A program made the translations under genes and the position numbers. From Rhipicephalus microplus (taxonomy: Eukaryota; Arthropoda; Arachnida; Ixodida; Ixodidae): a stretch of DNA of 64,000 nt. The notes beneath the pieces were generated by a model. That model was not told the origin of the DNA and did no database searches. It saw nothing but the letters and a program-made list of their open reading frames with translations. The stretch covers positions 6,392,501-6,456,500 of the forward strand of contig NW_027464601.1 of assembly GCF_043290135.1 (NCBI RefSeq). Reading direction: 5' to 3'. This document shows positions 21,168 to 33,005 of the stretch, in pieces. The first letter of the stretch is position 1. Each line of letters opens with the position of its first letter.

Positions 21168-21362
21168 CTACTCTAGGGCTGCTAGCACTGGAATAAGCGC
21201 GTCCAGTACTTGAAGGGCACTTTTGGCTGACGGTGTATTCATGTCGCCCAACAACATGCGAATGGTGTCCACTAATAATCTTAGCATCACCATCACGCGA
21301 TGATCTGGCTTCCCGGCCGTTGCAGCATTTTGTGCTTGTTCTTGAGGCAGCTTCTGTTGAGG
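21168..21362 (-). pseudogene. Host LINE ORF1, C-terminal segment beyond the insertion
   Basis: Continues ORF1 from 26966 in the same frame: PQQK shared through the target duplication, then LPQEQAQNAATAGK and a leucine-rich tail ending LDALIPVLAALE before TAG at 21170-21168. The intruding LINE has an equivalent tail (ALQILDALNPVLS) near 25240-25270, which confirms the alignment. Confidence 0.8.
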
Positions 21363-21532
21363 AGGAGGAGGAGGAGAAGGAGCAATAAATGAGGAAGGAC
21401 AGGGAGGTTAGCCAGTTCTCAGACCAGCTGGCTACCATGTACTGGGGAAGGGGGTGAGGGGGATAAAGGATGAGAGAAAAGAGACGTTGTAAAAAAAGAG
21501 AGAGAAGGTCATCAGACAATCCACGACGCTGT

Positions 21533-24500
21533 TTACAGTCTGTCTCTAAGACTACTTGCCCGCAGAAAGCGCAACAACGCTCTCAATGCCTTGCGCGCAG
21601 AGGACGGTCTCGGCCAGTGTCCTAATACCCTTTCTTCTGACAATTGGCGATTATCTATTCTATCTAAAGCTTTTGACAGTTCTTTTCTTGGCACGCTGAA
21701 GCGGGGACAGTTGCAGAGAAGATGGGAGAAAGTCTCTGCGCAGCCACTGTTGTCACATGTCGGGCTTCTGGCCATTCCGATTCGAAACGAATAAGCATTT
21801 CTAAAGGCCACCCCAATCCACAGACGGCACAAAAGTGTCTCCTCTCCTCTGGTTATTCCTGGTGGAAGACGGAGCAGTAGGTGTGGGTCCAAATTATGAA
21901 GGCGGACGTTGGTGAATGCCGGGTAATTCCACTGAGCGAGTGTCAGTTCTCGTGCAAGTGATCGAAGCCTTGCAGCGGCGTCCGTTCTTGATAATGATAT
22001 AGCTACACAAGGGGCATCATCATGAGCAGTTCGGGCTGCTTCATCTGCACGGTCATTTCCATCAATGCTGCAGTGGCCTGGTATCCATTGATACGCTATG
22101 TCATGTTGTTTCTCTATAGACCGGTGATGGAGCAGTCGTATTTCAGCAATTAGCTGTTCATTTGGTCCATGACGATATGGCGAGGCAATTCCCTGGAGAG
22201 CTGCTTTGGAGTTGGAGAATATTGACCATGTCTGTTGCGGTTCTTTAACTACGAACTCCAGAGCGGCACGAATGGCGGTGAGTTCTGCCACCGTGGATGA
22301 TGTCAGATGCGAGGTCCTGAACTTTATCGTGATGGATTTCTCCGGAATTACCACTGCGCCTGTTGAACTTGTTGAAGTGACTGACCCATCCATGTAAATG
22401 TGAATACGTCCACTGTGTTTCTCATGCAGAAACAGTAATGTTGTTTGTTTCAGGGCCAAATTTGACAAATTTTTCTTCTTTTGCATTCCGGGGATGGTTA
22501 TCAGGGCTTCCAGTGGATGTAGACACCACAATGGTACCGACGGTCTTGCTGCGTGCGTTAAGTTCGTGGGAATCACCATGCGATGCGGGGCAATAATAGA
22601 GCTGAACGCAGAGCATGGCCTGGAAGTTGGAAGGGAGGTGAGGTGATGCGATTGAACTCGGGTGGCATATCTTATGTGCGTTCCTAAAGCATCGACACGA
22701 ATGTAGGTTGTGATAGGGTGTTTATGAGCGATTGCGACAGTCGCTGCTGAGGATGCTCATCTCGGCAGCCCGAGGCATATTCTTAGTGCTTGAGCTTGTA
22801 ATGACCGGAGGACGTATACGTTTGTTATGCGGGCCTTGCCAAGCACAGGTAGGCTGTAGCGCATGAAGCCAAGAACAAGTGCAGCATACAGTTGAAGCAT
22901 GGCTCGTACCGATGCACCCCAAGATTTTCCCGCAAGAAACCTTAGGACGTGGGTGATCATGGTCAGTTTCTTCTTCATGTAAGCGATATGAGGGCTCCAA
23001 GACAAATCACGATTTATTATTACTCCCAGGAAACGGTAAGTCTTTTGATAGCTGATTGTGTGTCCATTATTTCTGATGCGGTATGGCGTCATTGTCTTGC
23101 GCGTAAACGCAACTAGTGAGCATTTCTCATATGACAGCTCCAGTCCTCGACCTTGAAGGTAGTTTGACGTCAGTGTAGCCGCTGTCTGAAGCCTGGCTCG
23201 TACGTGTAGACGCGTGACCCCTGATGCCCAGATACAGATGTCGTCCGCGTATATCGACAGATGTACGGAGTGTGGCAGGACGTCAATGAGGCCGATGAGC
23301 GCAAGGTTGAAAAGTATGGGGCTTAGGACCCCACCTTGAGGTACTCCGCGATAAGTATGATGTTGCCTTGTTGCGCCATCTTCTGTCTGAACGAAGAAGG
23401 TTCTGTCCTTCAAATAGCTGTATATCCATTGGTAAACGCGGTCTCCCAATCCAATGCTGCCCAAGGCGTCCAGGATGGTTTCATGTAATACATTGTCGTA
23501 TGCAGCCTTAATATCCAAGAAAAGTGCCGCTGATAATCTCTTTAGGCTCTTCTGCTGTTGTACAGACGTGACAAGATCAACAACAATGTCTATGGAAGAC
23601 CGTCCACGTCGAAAGCCGGTCAAAGCATCGGGGTATATATTGTTATGTTCCAAGTACCACTCCAGGCGAGTCAGCACCATTCTCTCCATCACCTTTCCAA
23701 AACAGCTGGCAAGCGCGATGGGGCGATAGGAGGCCATGTCCAGAGGCGATTTGCCTGGTTTGAGCAGGGGAACAAGGTGGCTGCACTTCCACGAAAGAGG
23801 AACCAAACCGTCGCTCCACGAGTCATTGTATACAGCTAGAAGGGCACGCCGAGCTGTTCGTCCTAGGTTAGCAAAGGCCATGTAAGTGACTCCATCGGGT
23901 CCAGGTGATGACCAGCGCTTGCATGCTGCCAATGCTGCCCGAAGCTCCTCTAGAGAAAACATATTGTTCATCCGAGTGTCTCTGGACACCGGCGCGTTTT
24001 GTAGGTTACTCATGTTGATCCCGGACCCCTTGTTTGCAACCCTGGCACGGAAGTCTTCCGCTACATCGATTTCACGCTGGCCTTGGTGGAGAGCAAGGCA
24101 TTTGAACGGACGATTCTGTAGTGGCAATGTTCGTAGGCCGCGGATTAATCTCCATATTTGCGAAAGAGGTTTGTGGGGATCGAGCGACTCACATAGTGAC
24201 TTCCATCGTTGCGACTCTAGTGCATTGATTCGACGTTAAGTCTTCTTTTGTAGACGTCTTGCTTCCCTCAAGTCGTAGATGGATTTCGTGCGCCTATAAC
24301 GTCGTTCGGCGCGACGACGGATTGCGCGAAGTCGCTCCAACTCCACCTCATATTTGCAAAAATCTGGCAAAGGTCCACAATTAAACGTTGCTTCTTGAAT
24401 AGCGGCCTTCATTATACCTTTTGGGCTTTCAAGAGAACCTTCTTGGTTTCTCTCGCATTGCTTCTCTGTGGATGATCTGTACTTTGACCAGTCTATCCGT

Positions 24501-25210
24501 AAAGTGGGTGCGATTTGCGACTTCCTTAGCCCCTTGATTTTTATATAGGTAAGGATGTCGTCACTGTCATGCGTTTCATTGTCCGCAAACCACTGCACCT
24601 TGGTGTTCAGGCTACTTGACACAAAAATTAGGTCGAGACAGCTACTATATGTCAGACCCCGTCAAAACGTAGAAGCGCCGTCATTTAAACAATATAGTTG
24701 GTAGTCAGATGCAAAGGAGGACACATCTCTTCCCCGACGGTCCATCTTCTGGCTTCCCCACAGGGGGTGATGAGCGTTAAAATCACCGGTAATAATCCAT
24801 GGCCCAGGTGTCGCTGATATAATGGCGCTTAATCTTGCTGGGTCAAAGTGGCCTGAAGGCGAAATATATACTGCCACTAGCGTGAAGTTCACGTTCTTAC
24901 GCTTAACTGTCAGGCACACGTATTGGTTGCTGTCGTCCGGTGTTACTGGATGCTCAATATATGCGAGTTCGCACCTGATGTAAACAATGACCTTACTGGT
25001 TTCGTTACGGGTTGCAGATCAGAAAGCCTCGTATTTAGAAAGTCGTATAGCATTGTGAAGACGTGGTTCACAAATTACGATAATTGGAAACTGATTCTTG
25101 AAAACATATGGTCGAAAATCTGAAATGCGGGGTTTAAGACCTCGGGCATTCCATTGGAAAATTGATGCCTCTTTCACTTCTTTACGAAAGGGCTGCAGGG
25201 AAAGAGCCAT
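21533..25210 (-). pseudogene. Nested LINE ORF2: endonuclease, RT, RNase H
   Basis: Starts at the ATG at 25210 (MALSLQPF). Endonuclease: IFQWNARGL, VAVYISPSGHF, WIITGDFNAHHPLWG. Breaks include stops at 25019-25021 and near 24660, and damage near 24236. The RT block 22757-24127 is uninterrupted: CKRWSSPGPDGVTY, SWKCSHLVPLLKPGKSP, SYRPIALASCFGKVMERM, GFRRGRSSIDIVVDL, ALFLDIKAAYDNV, VPQGGVLSPILF, the catalytic box LSIYADDICIW, and YRFLGVIINRDLSW. RNase H (21533-22579): HIYMDGSVTS, VAELTAIRAAL, IFSNSKAALQ (D replaced by N), WIPGHCSIDGNDRADEAA. The terminal CDNSGCAETFSHLLCNCP finger is present. The DG-to-MDGS context and the N substitution suggest weakened RNase H. Confidence 0.88.
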
Positions 25211-25284
25211 GGTGCTTCTGTATATTTGATAGCACCGGATTCAAAGCGTCCAATATTTGAAGAGCGCTGTGGGCAGCCGAAGTC

Positions 25285-25922
25285 TGAATATTATTCAGGA
25301 GTACTCAAATTGCCTTCTTGAGGGTCTTAATCACGTCTATTATTTCGTTATCTTGACTGTCATGATTACTCGCTCTGAAGTAGCTTTCAGTGGGCGATGC
25401 TGCCGCTCTACTGGCGGTGTCACTGACGGCAGCGCTGGCCACGCGTCAGGGTCAATGTTTCTTGCGTCTTTCTGAGGATGCTTGTTGTTGGCACTTGTTG
25501 ATGCTTGTGGTGGTGAGTACGTGATATGGGGTAGCGGTGTATCCCTGGCCTTGGCAGAGGATGTCCTAGGAGTTTTCCTATGGCGCGAACGCCGACGTCG
25601 CACTGAATATTATTCAGGAGTACTCAAATTGCCTTCATGAGGGTCTTAATCACGTCTATTATTTCGTTATCTTGACTGTCATGACTTACTCGCTCTGAAG
25701 TCGCTTTCAGTGGGCGATGCTGCCGCTCTACTGGCGGTGTCACTGACGGCAGCGCTGGCCACGCGTCAGGGTCAATGTTTCTTGCGTCTTTCTGAGGATA
25801 CTTGTTGTTGGCACTTGTTGATGCTTGTGGTGGTGAGTACGTGATATGGGGTAGCGGTGTATCCCTGGCCTTGGCAGAGGATGTCCTAGGAGTTTTCCTA
25901 TGGCGCGAACGCCGACGTCGCA
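25285..25922. repeat. 319-bp tandem duplication inside ORF1 of the nested LINE
   Basis: Units 25285-25603 and 25604-25922 begin tgaatattattcaggagtac and end gccgacgtcgcac. By eye they differ at about four positions (cttcttgag/cttcatgag, one extra c, aagtag/aagtcg, gatgc/gatac). The duplication places a second copy of the basic and proline-rich coding segment after the ORF1 stop. Confidence 0.93.
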
Positions 25923-26904
25923 CTTTGGCAGCAGCCTCCCTGTGGGTAGAACCGTCTCTGGCCATCTGCCTCAGCACTTGCATTTCCTTCTTCACATTAG
26001 GACACTGCTTTGATGACGCCTCGTGAGGACCTTGGCAATTGCCACATTTGCGATGTTCTGCCTGGCAGGCTTCCGTGTTGTGCGACTCCGAGCATCGGGA
26101 GCACACAGCAGAACTTGTGCAAACAGCACTCACGTGTTCTATTTTACAGCACTTCCGACACTGAAGAGGTTTCGGCACGAACGGCCGTACTGTGTGTCGA
26201 AAATGGCCGACTCTTACTTGAGTTGGGAGGCTGTCACCCTTGAAAACCAGTTTCACGCATCGTGAGTTCCCGAGACGGCGGGCTTGCAAGATTATAGTAG
26301 CTTCCGTCACTGGTTTGATTAGAGTGGGAAAATCAATATCGCTGATAGAAGTGACGACGTCATAGATAACGCCTGCCCTAGAGTCCTTGCCATCTGGTAT
26401 GAAAGAACGTACGGTGATGTTCCCGAGCACATTCACCTTGGTCAATATGTCGAGAGCAGTACGTTGCGTAACGTCTATCGCCAGAACGTTCTTGCGGCCA
26501 TTGATTCTCACGTCCATTATTTGTCCCAGAACGAGCGCCTCAAGTGGCATAGACGTGACCTGGCGATTAAGTCGGTTCATGCTGTCAGCGGCATTCAGCG
26601 GGACAAACAAAATAGTATGAACCGGTGGCTCTTGAATATTCGTGGTGGCCTTACTTTGGAAAGGAGATGTCGTAAGCAGCTTCCTCTTCGCCTTGTGTCT
26701 TGCCACGGGCACAAAGTCACTTTCATCGGAGCTCTCATCACTGGCCGTAGAGTACATGAGCGTGTCCTCACTGTCGACGTCGCTTGGGTGGCCGGAGCGC
26801 TTTCTTAGAGTGGCCACAGACGATTCGGAACGTATGGGTGGAGGCCCTGGTGATTCTACGTCCATTTCCGCAGGCAGAAGAGCAGCGTCTTCCAATAGCA
26901 CCAA
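25604..26904 (-). pseudogene. Nested LINE ORF1, CCHC RNA-binding protein
   Basis: Open for 426 codons from 26904 (MVLLEDAALL; a second start MDVESPGPPP lies 13 codons in). An acidic/Ser-rich N-terminus is followed by ITVRSFIPDGKDS and GVIYDVVTSI, then SRCVKLVFKGDSLPTQVRVG. Three knuckles follow: CRKCCKIEHVSAVC, CSRCSESHNTEAC and CGNCQGPHEASSKQC. A basic RRRRSRHRK stretch and a proline-rich tail come next. It ends at a TGA (KAI*) where the host LINE still reads on, and its last 319 bp are duplicated just downstream, so the normal C-terminus is disrupted. Confidence 0.78.
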
Positions 26905-26965
26905 AGAAAACGAGAAAAGATAACAGAGACTGAAACCAGCGTTCCACTAAAAAAAACTTCTTCCC

Positions 26966-28112
26966 GCTTCTGTTGAGGCTCAACGGATCGTCTAGGCTGA
27001 AGGGGTGGCCATTCCTTTGAAGAGAGAGATCTTCCAGCATCTTCTCTTTCAGCGCAGATTTTTGCCGTGCTAGGAGCCGCGCTTGTCGATTTCACTTGAG
27101 TTTCTGACTTTCTCGTCAGATTTTGCACTGTCCTTCGTGAGGACCTCCGACGATGACGGCGCCATCGCCTTACTTTTTGCGCAGCTTCTCTGTGAGTCGA
27201 GTCGTCTCGCATCATTTGCCTCAGAATATAAATCTCTTTCTTAATCTGAGGACCGTCCTTGGAGGAAGCACTGTGAGCTCCTTGGCAGTTGGAGCATTTC
27301 AACGTAGTTGCATTACAGTCGTCTTCTGAGTGGTGTTCAGCGCATCGGGACCACACTTCTGAATTTCTGCAAACGCCCTTCACGTGGCCAATCTTCTGGC
27401 ACTTGAAACACTGCATAGGCTTCGGAATAAATGGACAAACCTGGTGACGGAAATGGCCAACCTTCACGTAAGAGGGAAGACAGTCACCATTGAATGTTAG
27501 TCGCCCCCAACGAGAGTTGCCTAGGCGACCAGCATGCACAATAGCATTTTCACTCACTGGTTTTATCAGTGCAGGAAGATCTTCATTGGCGATTTCAGTG
27601 TCTATGTCATAGATAACTCCTGTTACGGTGTCACCATTCGGTGGTATGATGGATCAGATTTTGATGTTTCCCAGCTCTGACACATGCTGTAGCGTGTTCA
27701 GTGCACTCGGGTTCCTCACGTCGACTGCCAAAGTATTCTTTCTCGTGTTTATCCTGATGTCCTTAATCTCGTTAGGCGCAATGATTTCAAGGTACAAGGA
27801 CAGTGCTTGCCTGTTGAGGAAGCGTAGATTGGCAGTAGTAGTCTGCGGCACAAACAGAATGGAGTGAGGCCATCGCTGAGGCGCTGTCCTCACAGTGGCT
27901 GTACTTGATGCTGATGATGCGTTCATGATTCTTCGTTTGGCCTTGCGGTAGAGCACAGGTTCGAAGTCGTCTTTCGAGGACTCGTAGTCTGATGCAGAGT
28001 ACAGCTTGGTGTCCTGGCACTCACTAGATGGATTACCACGCTCTTTTGAAGCAATGCCCGTGGATGAACTGGTGCTGGGCGGGATCTCCGGGGATTGTAC
28101 ATTCATGACCAT
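26966..28112 (-). pseudogene. Host LINE ORF1, main segment
   Basis: Starts at the ATG at 28112 (MVMNVQSPEIPP). One in-frame TGA near 27651-27653 (GNIKI*SIIPP) is the only stop before the insertion. The knuckle region reads CFKCQKIGHVKGVC, then WSRCAEHHSEDDC (first cysteine replaced: VWSRC for VCSRC), then CSNCQGAHSASSKDG (last cysteine lost). A basic RRWRRHRRRSSRR tract and a Ser/Pro region follow. The insertion junction is at SVEPQQK. About 380 codons before the junction, consistent with the nested relative. Confidence 0.8.
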
Positions 28113-28150
28113 GGTGTAGGGGGCTGGAAACCCCGCTGTCGCGCTGTGGA

Positions 28151-29446
28151 ACGCAGAAAAAACAGCACAGACCGCAAGATGTGTTCCACAAGAGAATCAC
28201 TTCGTCTTTCTACTCTTTAACACCCTTAAAAAACAAAAGTAGCATAGGGGTGTAATTCGCATAAACAGCAAAAAGGGTGTGGGGGTGTTCATGCTGAATA
28301 ATGCCCCAACAACCATGCAAAAAATACCATAATTCGAGTGTTACCCTTTTCCAGTAGACCCCTGTGGAAGCACGTGAAAGCTTACCCTTTACCATTCATG
28401 TGCAGATGTCCTATTGCAGTGGCTCCTGCCACAGTGTGGTAATCCTGGCCCTATCACAGCTTTTATGGTGCATATATGAAGCACGGCATATAAGGCTTTC
28501 CCATATAACATTTATTCCTAGCTGAATGCGAAGGCATCACTCAAAATGAGCTGTCACACACAACACAACGTTCACAAAGTCATGTCATAGTGCAAAACAA
28601 TTCAAGCTTTGTTTTTTTAGACACAGAGCACATACAGGCTTCAGAGACAAATTGTACCTTAATCAAAAGCCTTTTTCAATTGTGCAGAGCAGAATGCCAT
28701 TTGCTACAAAAGAAGACCAGAAATCAGACGTCAATGTTACGACATGGAGCTCTAATGACCAGTGCATGCATATCAAAGTACAACAGAAGAGACTATATTT
28801 GCACTCCAAATGAAGCACTAATTTTAACACGCTTTAATGCAGCACAAAAGCACAGTGCAGTGACGCATACAAACAGCCGGAAGAGCAGTGTAATGGAGCA
28901 TGCCTTATTTCTCCAATATACTGAAATTATATATCAATGCACACTACAATTGCCACATTGATACGCCACAGTTTGCATGTGTTGTGGCATGCCTTATGCA
29001 TATTATGCAAGGCTAATGGTATTCTAATGAGTGTAACGACAAAACAGTCTTAAAATGGCATTTTCATTTCACAATACCCCTTGTGTGTTCAGGCATTCAG
29101 AATACTGGAGAAACAATAATACAGGAGTGAAAACAATAGGCAAAATTACAATAGCTTAACAGTGTTACTAGATACTCATCATGCAGAATAATTTATTTAA
29201 AGATGTAAAATATCAAGCGCATCACATATTGTGTCCCCCTGAAACAATGCAACATCAAAGAACATAAAATGGAAACACAAAAGCAAGGTAAAAGAGTAAT
29301 TACTTACAGCTCGCTGAGATGGAGCAGCCAAGCTATCATCTGGAGCAATATTTTGGAGCATCATATCTTGCTTTTCCAGGGAGAAAATTTAAATTTCGAG
29401 CAGGTTTCAGGAAAACCAAATGCAGTATTTTGAAGCCTGAAATTCT
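28151..29446. other. Gene-free stretch; GGGTGTA repeats at 28215-28345
   Basis: 28215-28345 contains aacaccctt and ggggtgtaatt words like those at 17130-17340 and 40845-41035. The remainder is AT-rich with no motif-bearing frame; a 123-codon plus frame (28590-28961) has no recognisable feature. Confidence 0.5.
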
Positions 29447-29456
29447 AAATTTACAG

Positions 29457-29700
29457 CATTGATTGATCTGTGCAGTTTAACGTCCCAAAGCCACCATATC
29501 GTTATGAGAAACGTCGAAGTGGAGGGCTCCGGAACTTTTGACCACCTGGGGTTCTCTAACGTGCACCCAAATCTGAGCACACGTGTCTACAGCGTTTCTG
29601 CCTCTATTGGAAGTGCAGCCACCGCAGCCGTGATTCGATCCCGCGACCTGGGGGTCAGCAGCCGAGTACCATAGCCCCTAGACCACCGCGGTTGGGCTCC
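29457..29700 (-). mobile_element. tRNA-derived SINE (Ruka-like), diverged copy
   Basis: Same family and orientation as 16522-16761, with flanking repeats aaatttacag at 29447-29456 and 29701-29710. The B box is altered (GGATCGAATCAC), as are the A-box neighbours, so this copy is older and probably not transcribed by Pol III. Confidence 0.88.
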
Positions 29701-29710
29701 AAATTTACAG

Positions 29711-30532
29711 TAGTACAACAAATCAGACTGAACCACACAAAAGGAAAAAATATATGTAGAAATTATTTGACATCCGCTAATTCATTCAAAATACACGATA
29801 GCGCAGCTATTTCAATAAAAGCACTCTTGAACTGTCCCACAGTGAAAGAATGCTAACCTCCCTATTTACGAACGCTCCTCGACTCGAATCTCGTCCTTCA
29901 CATGAAGTAGCTGAGCACAGCGCCACCGCTTGTCTAAAAATGACGCTGCGTTTCTTGAGAATCGCTGCAGATTATCCCTGATATTGCTCTGCCTAGAGAC
30001 TGCACTGGAATCAATTTTCTCAAGTCAAGGTGAATCATTTAGTGAAGGTACGTTGTAAAATACGGGGGTAAAACTCACAATAGCATTTGCCGAGCTTGTC
30101 AAACTGTTTGACAGGCGACTCAGAAATTCCAGATATTCGTAAAGGAGGAGCTCAAGGAGGTGGCGAAAAGAAAAAAAGTGGCATACGATTTTCTTAATCG
30201 TCACTTAAGGCTGCAAAGACCCCATAAATCACTCTGAAAGACGGCCAGCACTCACACTAGTACTCGTTATTGAATGGCATCTCATGGCAGAGTAATATAG
30301 GGAAATAATATTTTGTGTCCTGTGACAGCGAGTATTAGTAGCCACTTCCAAATCATAAAGCACTTTTCCGCTGAGCAAAAGCGTACTCTGGCAAAAGCGA
30401 CCTAAAAAGCGTTATGAACGTCATAAAAAGGCGGGAGAACTTTCTTTTAAACCGTTCTACTCTTTTATTTTGCTGTGAGGTTCGAATATAGTCAATTAAA
30501 AGTTTTAATTACAGTTGGCACATCTGTATTAG
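29711..30532. other. No feature recognised
   Basis: AT-rich single-copy-looking sequence with no supported coding frame, RNA gene or repeat on either strand. Confidence 0.5.
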
Positions 30533-30546
30533 ATTGGATGATGATG

Positions 30547-30735
30547 ACCCCGCCTCGATGGTTTAGTCACCAAGGTACTCAGCTGCATTTTTCATGCAGG
30601 CGAAAACGCTGTAGGCCTAAGTGCTTAGATTTGGGTGCAGAAGAACCCCAGGCGGCCGAAATTTCTGGAGCCCTCCCCTAAGGCGTCTCATAATAAAATG
30701 GTGGCTTTAGGACATTAAACTGCACACATCAATCA
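30547..30735 (+). mobile_element. Degenerate Ruka-like SINE, plus orientation
   Basis: Begins accccgcctcgatggtttagtcaccaaggtactcagctgc and ends ggacattaaactgcacacatcaatca, the reverse complement of the other copies. The B-box portion is deleted or scrambled (tttttcatgcaggcgaaaacg). Flanking imperfect repeats attggatgatgatg (30533-30546) and attggatggtgatg (30736-30749) fit target duplications with one mismatch. Confidence 0.82.
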
Positions 30736-30749
30736 ATTGGATGGTGATG

Positions 30750-31129
30750 CGCAAACTTACGTTGAATAATGAATGTTATGTTTCTTGTAAAAATTAACAA
30801 TACTGAGAAACGATTGAAGGCTAGCTGGGCATTTCATATAGGTTTTGTGCAAAATTAGGAAATTGTATCCAATTGACACAATTGGCGCGGCTGCTGTTCT
30901 CTTGAACATGCAAATATGGATACGAAAATAGCATGTAATATTGTGCTACAGACATGAAACATGGGCTGTCAATCGTTATGAATGCCTGAAGTGAATAGTC
31001 GATTTCGAGACGAAACCGCGGCCTCACAAAGCAAACACATGGACAGGACTGGTGCTCACTAGCAGCTGTTTGTACCATATATTCATAATATACTATATAT
31101 TCATACACACAACCTTAAAAAGGGGGCGA
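30750..31129. other. No feature recognised
   Basis: No coding frame with recognisable motifs. A short atatattcataatatactatatattc stretch lies near 31076-31104. Confidence 0.5.
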
Positions 31130-31640
31130 ATTGGCATGAAGTACTGATGGAGTTCGTGCCCATAACAAACTAGCAAAGTTGCGCCAGTTCATCGCTGGAA
31201 ATCATGCTGAGCACCTGAAAGGCTGTAAAAAGAAGCATGCGCGGCCATTCACGAAGTCTGCCAATGAAGCGGTTTACAAAATACCCCTATCGTGCAGAAA
31301 GAGACATGTTAGCCAGACGACGTAGCGCTGCGTCAGTGATCGAGCGAGGGAACACGCCCTTACGGCAAAGAATAACGACGGTGCCCGTAAAAGAGCGCAA
31401 GTCACTTCATGTGGATTCACACCAAGAGCAATTTCGAAGGGCTTTCACAAAAGAAACGGGGTATCGATTGCGTTAGCAAAACTTCACTCATCATGTATGA
31501 GCTGGAAGCACGGTATCTAGCGATTATGTGTCCTATAGCGTGATTAGGTAAGGGACGGCCCGAGTAGGTTGCACAGGCGTTGACAAAAAGTGGGTTTATA
31601 TCAGCCTGTTTCCTCAATAAATAAACAATTGCAAATGAGT
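31130..31640 (+). pseudogene. Penelope-like element, GIY-YIG domain fragment
   Basis: The plus frame gives KLAKLRQFIAGNHAEHLKGC, then VYKIPLSCRKRHVSQTT (normally CGKCYVGQTGR) and SDRAREHALTAKNNDGARK after a stop. A shifted frame near 31440-31500 resembles the C-terminal part. The glycine and tyrosine of the second nuclease motif are lost and stops are present, so it is inactive. No RT is attached; 5' truncated. Alternative: chance similarity, unlikely given the ordered blocks. Confidence 0.65.
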
Positions 31641-33005
31641 GCCCATCCCGTTCATGTGTTTTCTTCATTTGTGTGGTCGTCATTTTGGCACAAAATTCAC
31701 TAATATTTAATGCAAACATGCACCAACTACCCCAACAGCGAGTTCTACTAGATATGAATGCCGCTGCTGCACCTGTAAACAACAATAGCAAGTGCAGCCG
31801 TCTTGGAACTGTGAAAAAAGCAGCGTTATACAGTGCCTCAGAGGAGGCACTTTCAATATATTTCTGGGTAAATAAATGGCTTAATAAGCATAAAACCTTT
31901 TTCTGTGTTCATGACATGCGGTTAGAGTGATTTCAGGCCAAACGCCCAGCCATTTTGGCGACCATCTCAAATGCACTAGAAAAATATTGTGCTGATTAAC
32001 TGTATTGAAAGCAGTGAAACGGTAGGGTATTTCAGAGAGAAAAAATATTTGGTCCTGTGGTTGCCTTCGGAACTTTCTGGAATGTCGTTTGCGTATTGTT
32101 TGTGATGAAATTTATTTTAAAAGTATGTTCTATACCAAACTTGTTCTACATGTTGAGTAAAGGTTCTTGTGCAAGGTGTTTGAAGCTCAGTAATAATTTT
32201 GCAATTATACTAGCACACATGCTTCTAAGAATTTATCTAAAATGTGGTATGTTTGCAATTTTTATTGCAATACTGCAGTTTGTATGAATATCTGAGTAGT
32301 GAATACATACTCCATGCAAGGTATACTTTGAGAAAAGAAATATTTGAGACCTCTCAAGCTGGTAAACTTTATGAGAAAAAATCATATATTCTACAATCGT
32401 AATATTTGTTCATATTGAGATGCGATTTATGCCATGTGGTGGCTCAACTAAATATTACCTTTATACATAAACTGAAAGCAACTAAACAGTTCTTTTCATA
32501 TACCATCACTATATTTTTTGTTTTAATGAAGAAAAAATTTTTTAGCATTCCCATTTGGTGCCTCTCTTCCCATTTGGTCACACGACAGCTGCCGCCTTGA
32601 AATTCCCTATTTTCATTTATGGGGAAAGTTTAAAACTTATTTTCTTCCTTAAAACAAAAAATTTCATGAGAACAATTGGCATATGAAAATACCTGTTTTT
32701 TTCTTTCGATTTAGGTTTCAAGGTCATATTTATTTGGACCACTCGACAGTGCAAATGGCGTTTCAATATAGACGAAAATGACGATTCTGCGAATTTCATT
32801 CGATTTTACGACATTTCGATTCTGCGAAAAATTCGGCGAATTTTTTTCTCGTAATGTTTAGCAGCTTAAGAGGTCTCACAATAATATTTTCTCAAAATAT
32901 ACCTTTTTTGTAGTTAGTATTCATTACTCAGACATTCATAGAAAGTGCAGTATTACAATAGAAGAAATTCAAATATAACACATTTTGACTAAGTTCTTGA
33001 AGGCA

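Larger units (their letters stand above)
21363..26965 (-). mobile_element. Full-length I-type LINE nested in the host LINE
   Basis: 5.6-kb element bounded by the 13-bp target duplication. Order on the minus strand: short 5' UTR (26965-26905), ORF1, ORF2, 3' UTR, and a tail of ctcctcctcctc at 21363-21375. The 3' UTR resembles that of the host LINE (both have agg-aggttar-ccag...actgggg), so the two are relatives. One 456-codon block covering the RT is free of stops. Confidence 0.9.
17341..28150 (-). mobile_element. Host I-type LINE split by a related LINE
   Basis: One element in two pieces: 26966-28150 (5' end and most of ORF1) and 17341-21362 (end of ORF1, ORF2, 3' UTR). They are separated by the insertion 21363-26965. 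The 13-bp sequence gcttctgttgagg is at both inner junctions (21350-21362 and 26966-26978). Reading across with one copy of it keeps ORF1 in frame, which shows the pieces belong together. The 5' end near 28150 and 3' end near 17341 are approximate. Confidence 0.88.

Noticed and set aside
28590..28961. 123-codon plus-strand frame
   Set aside because: No domain, no splice context, AT-rich background where such frames occur by chance.
32057..32287. 76-codon frame with hydrophobic stretches
   Set aside because: Falls in one arm of the long palindrome; the inverted arm has a diverged, shifted counterpart, so no sign of coding constraint.
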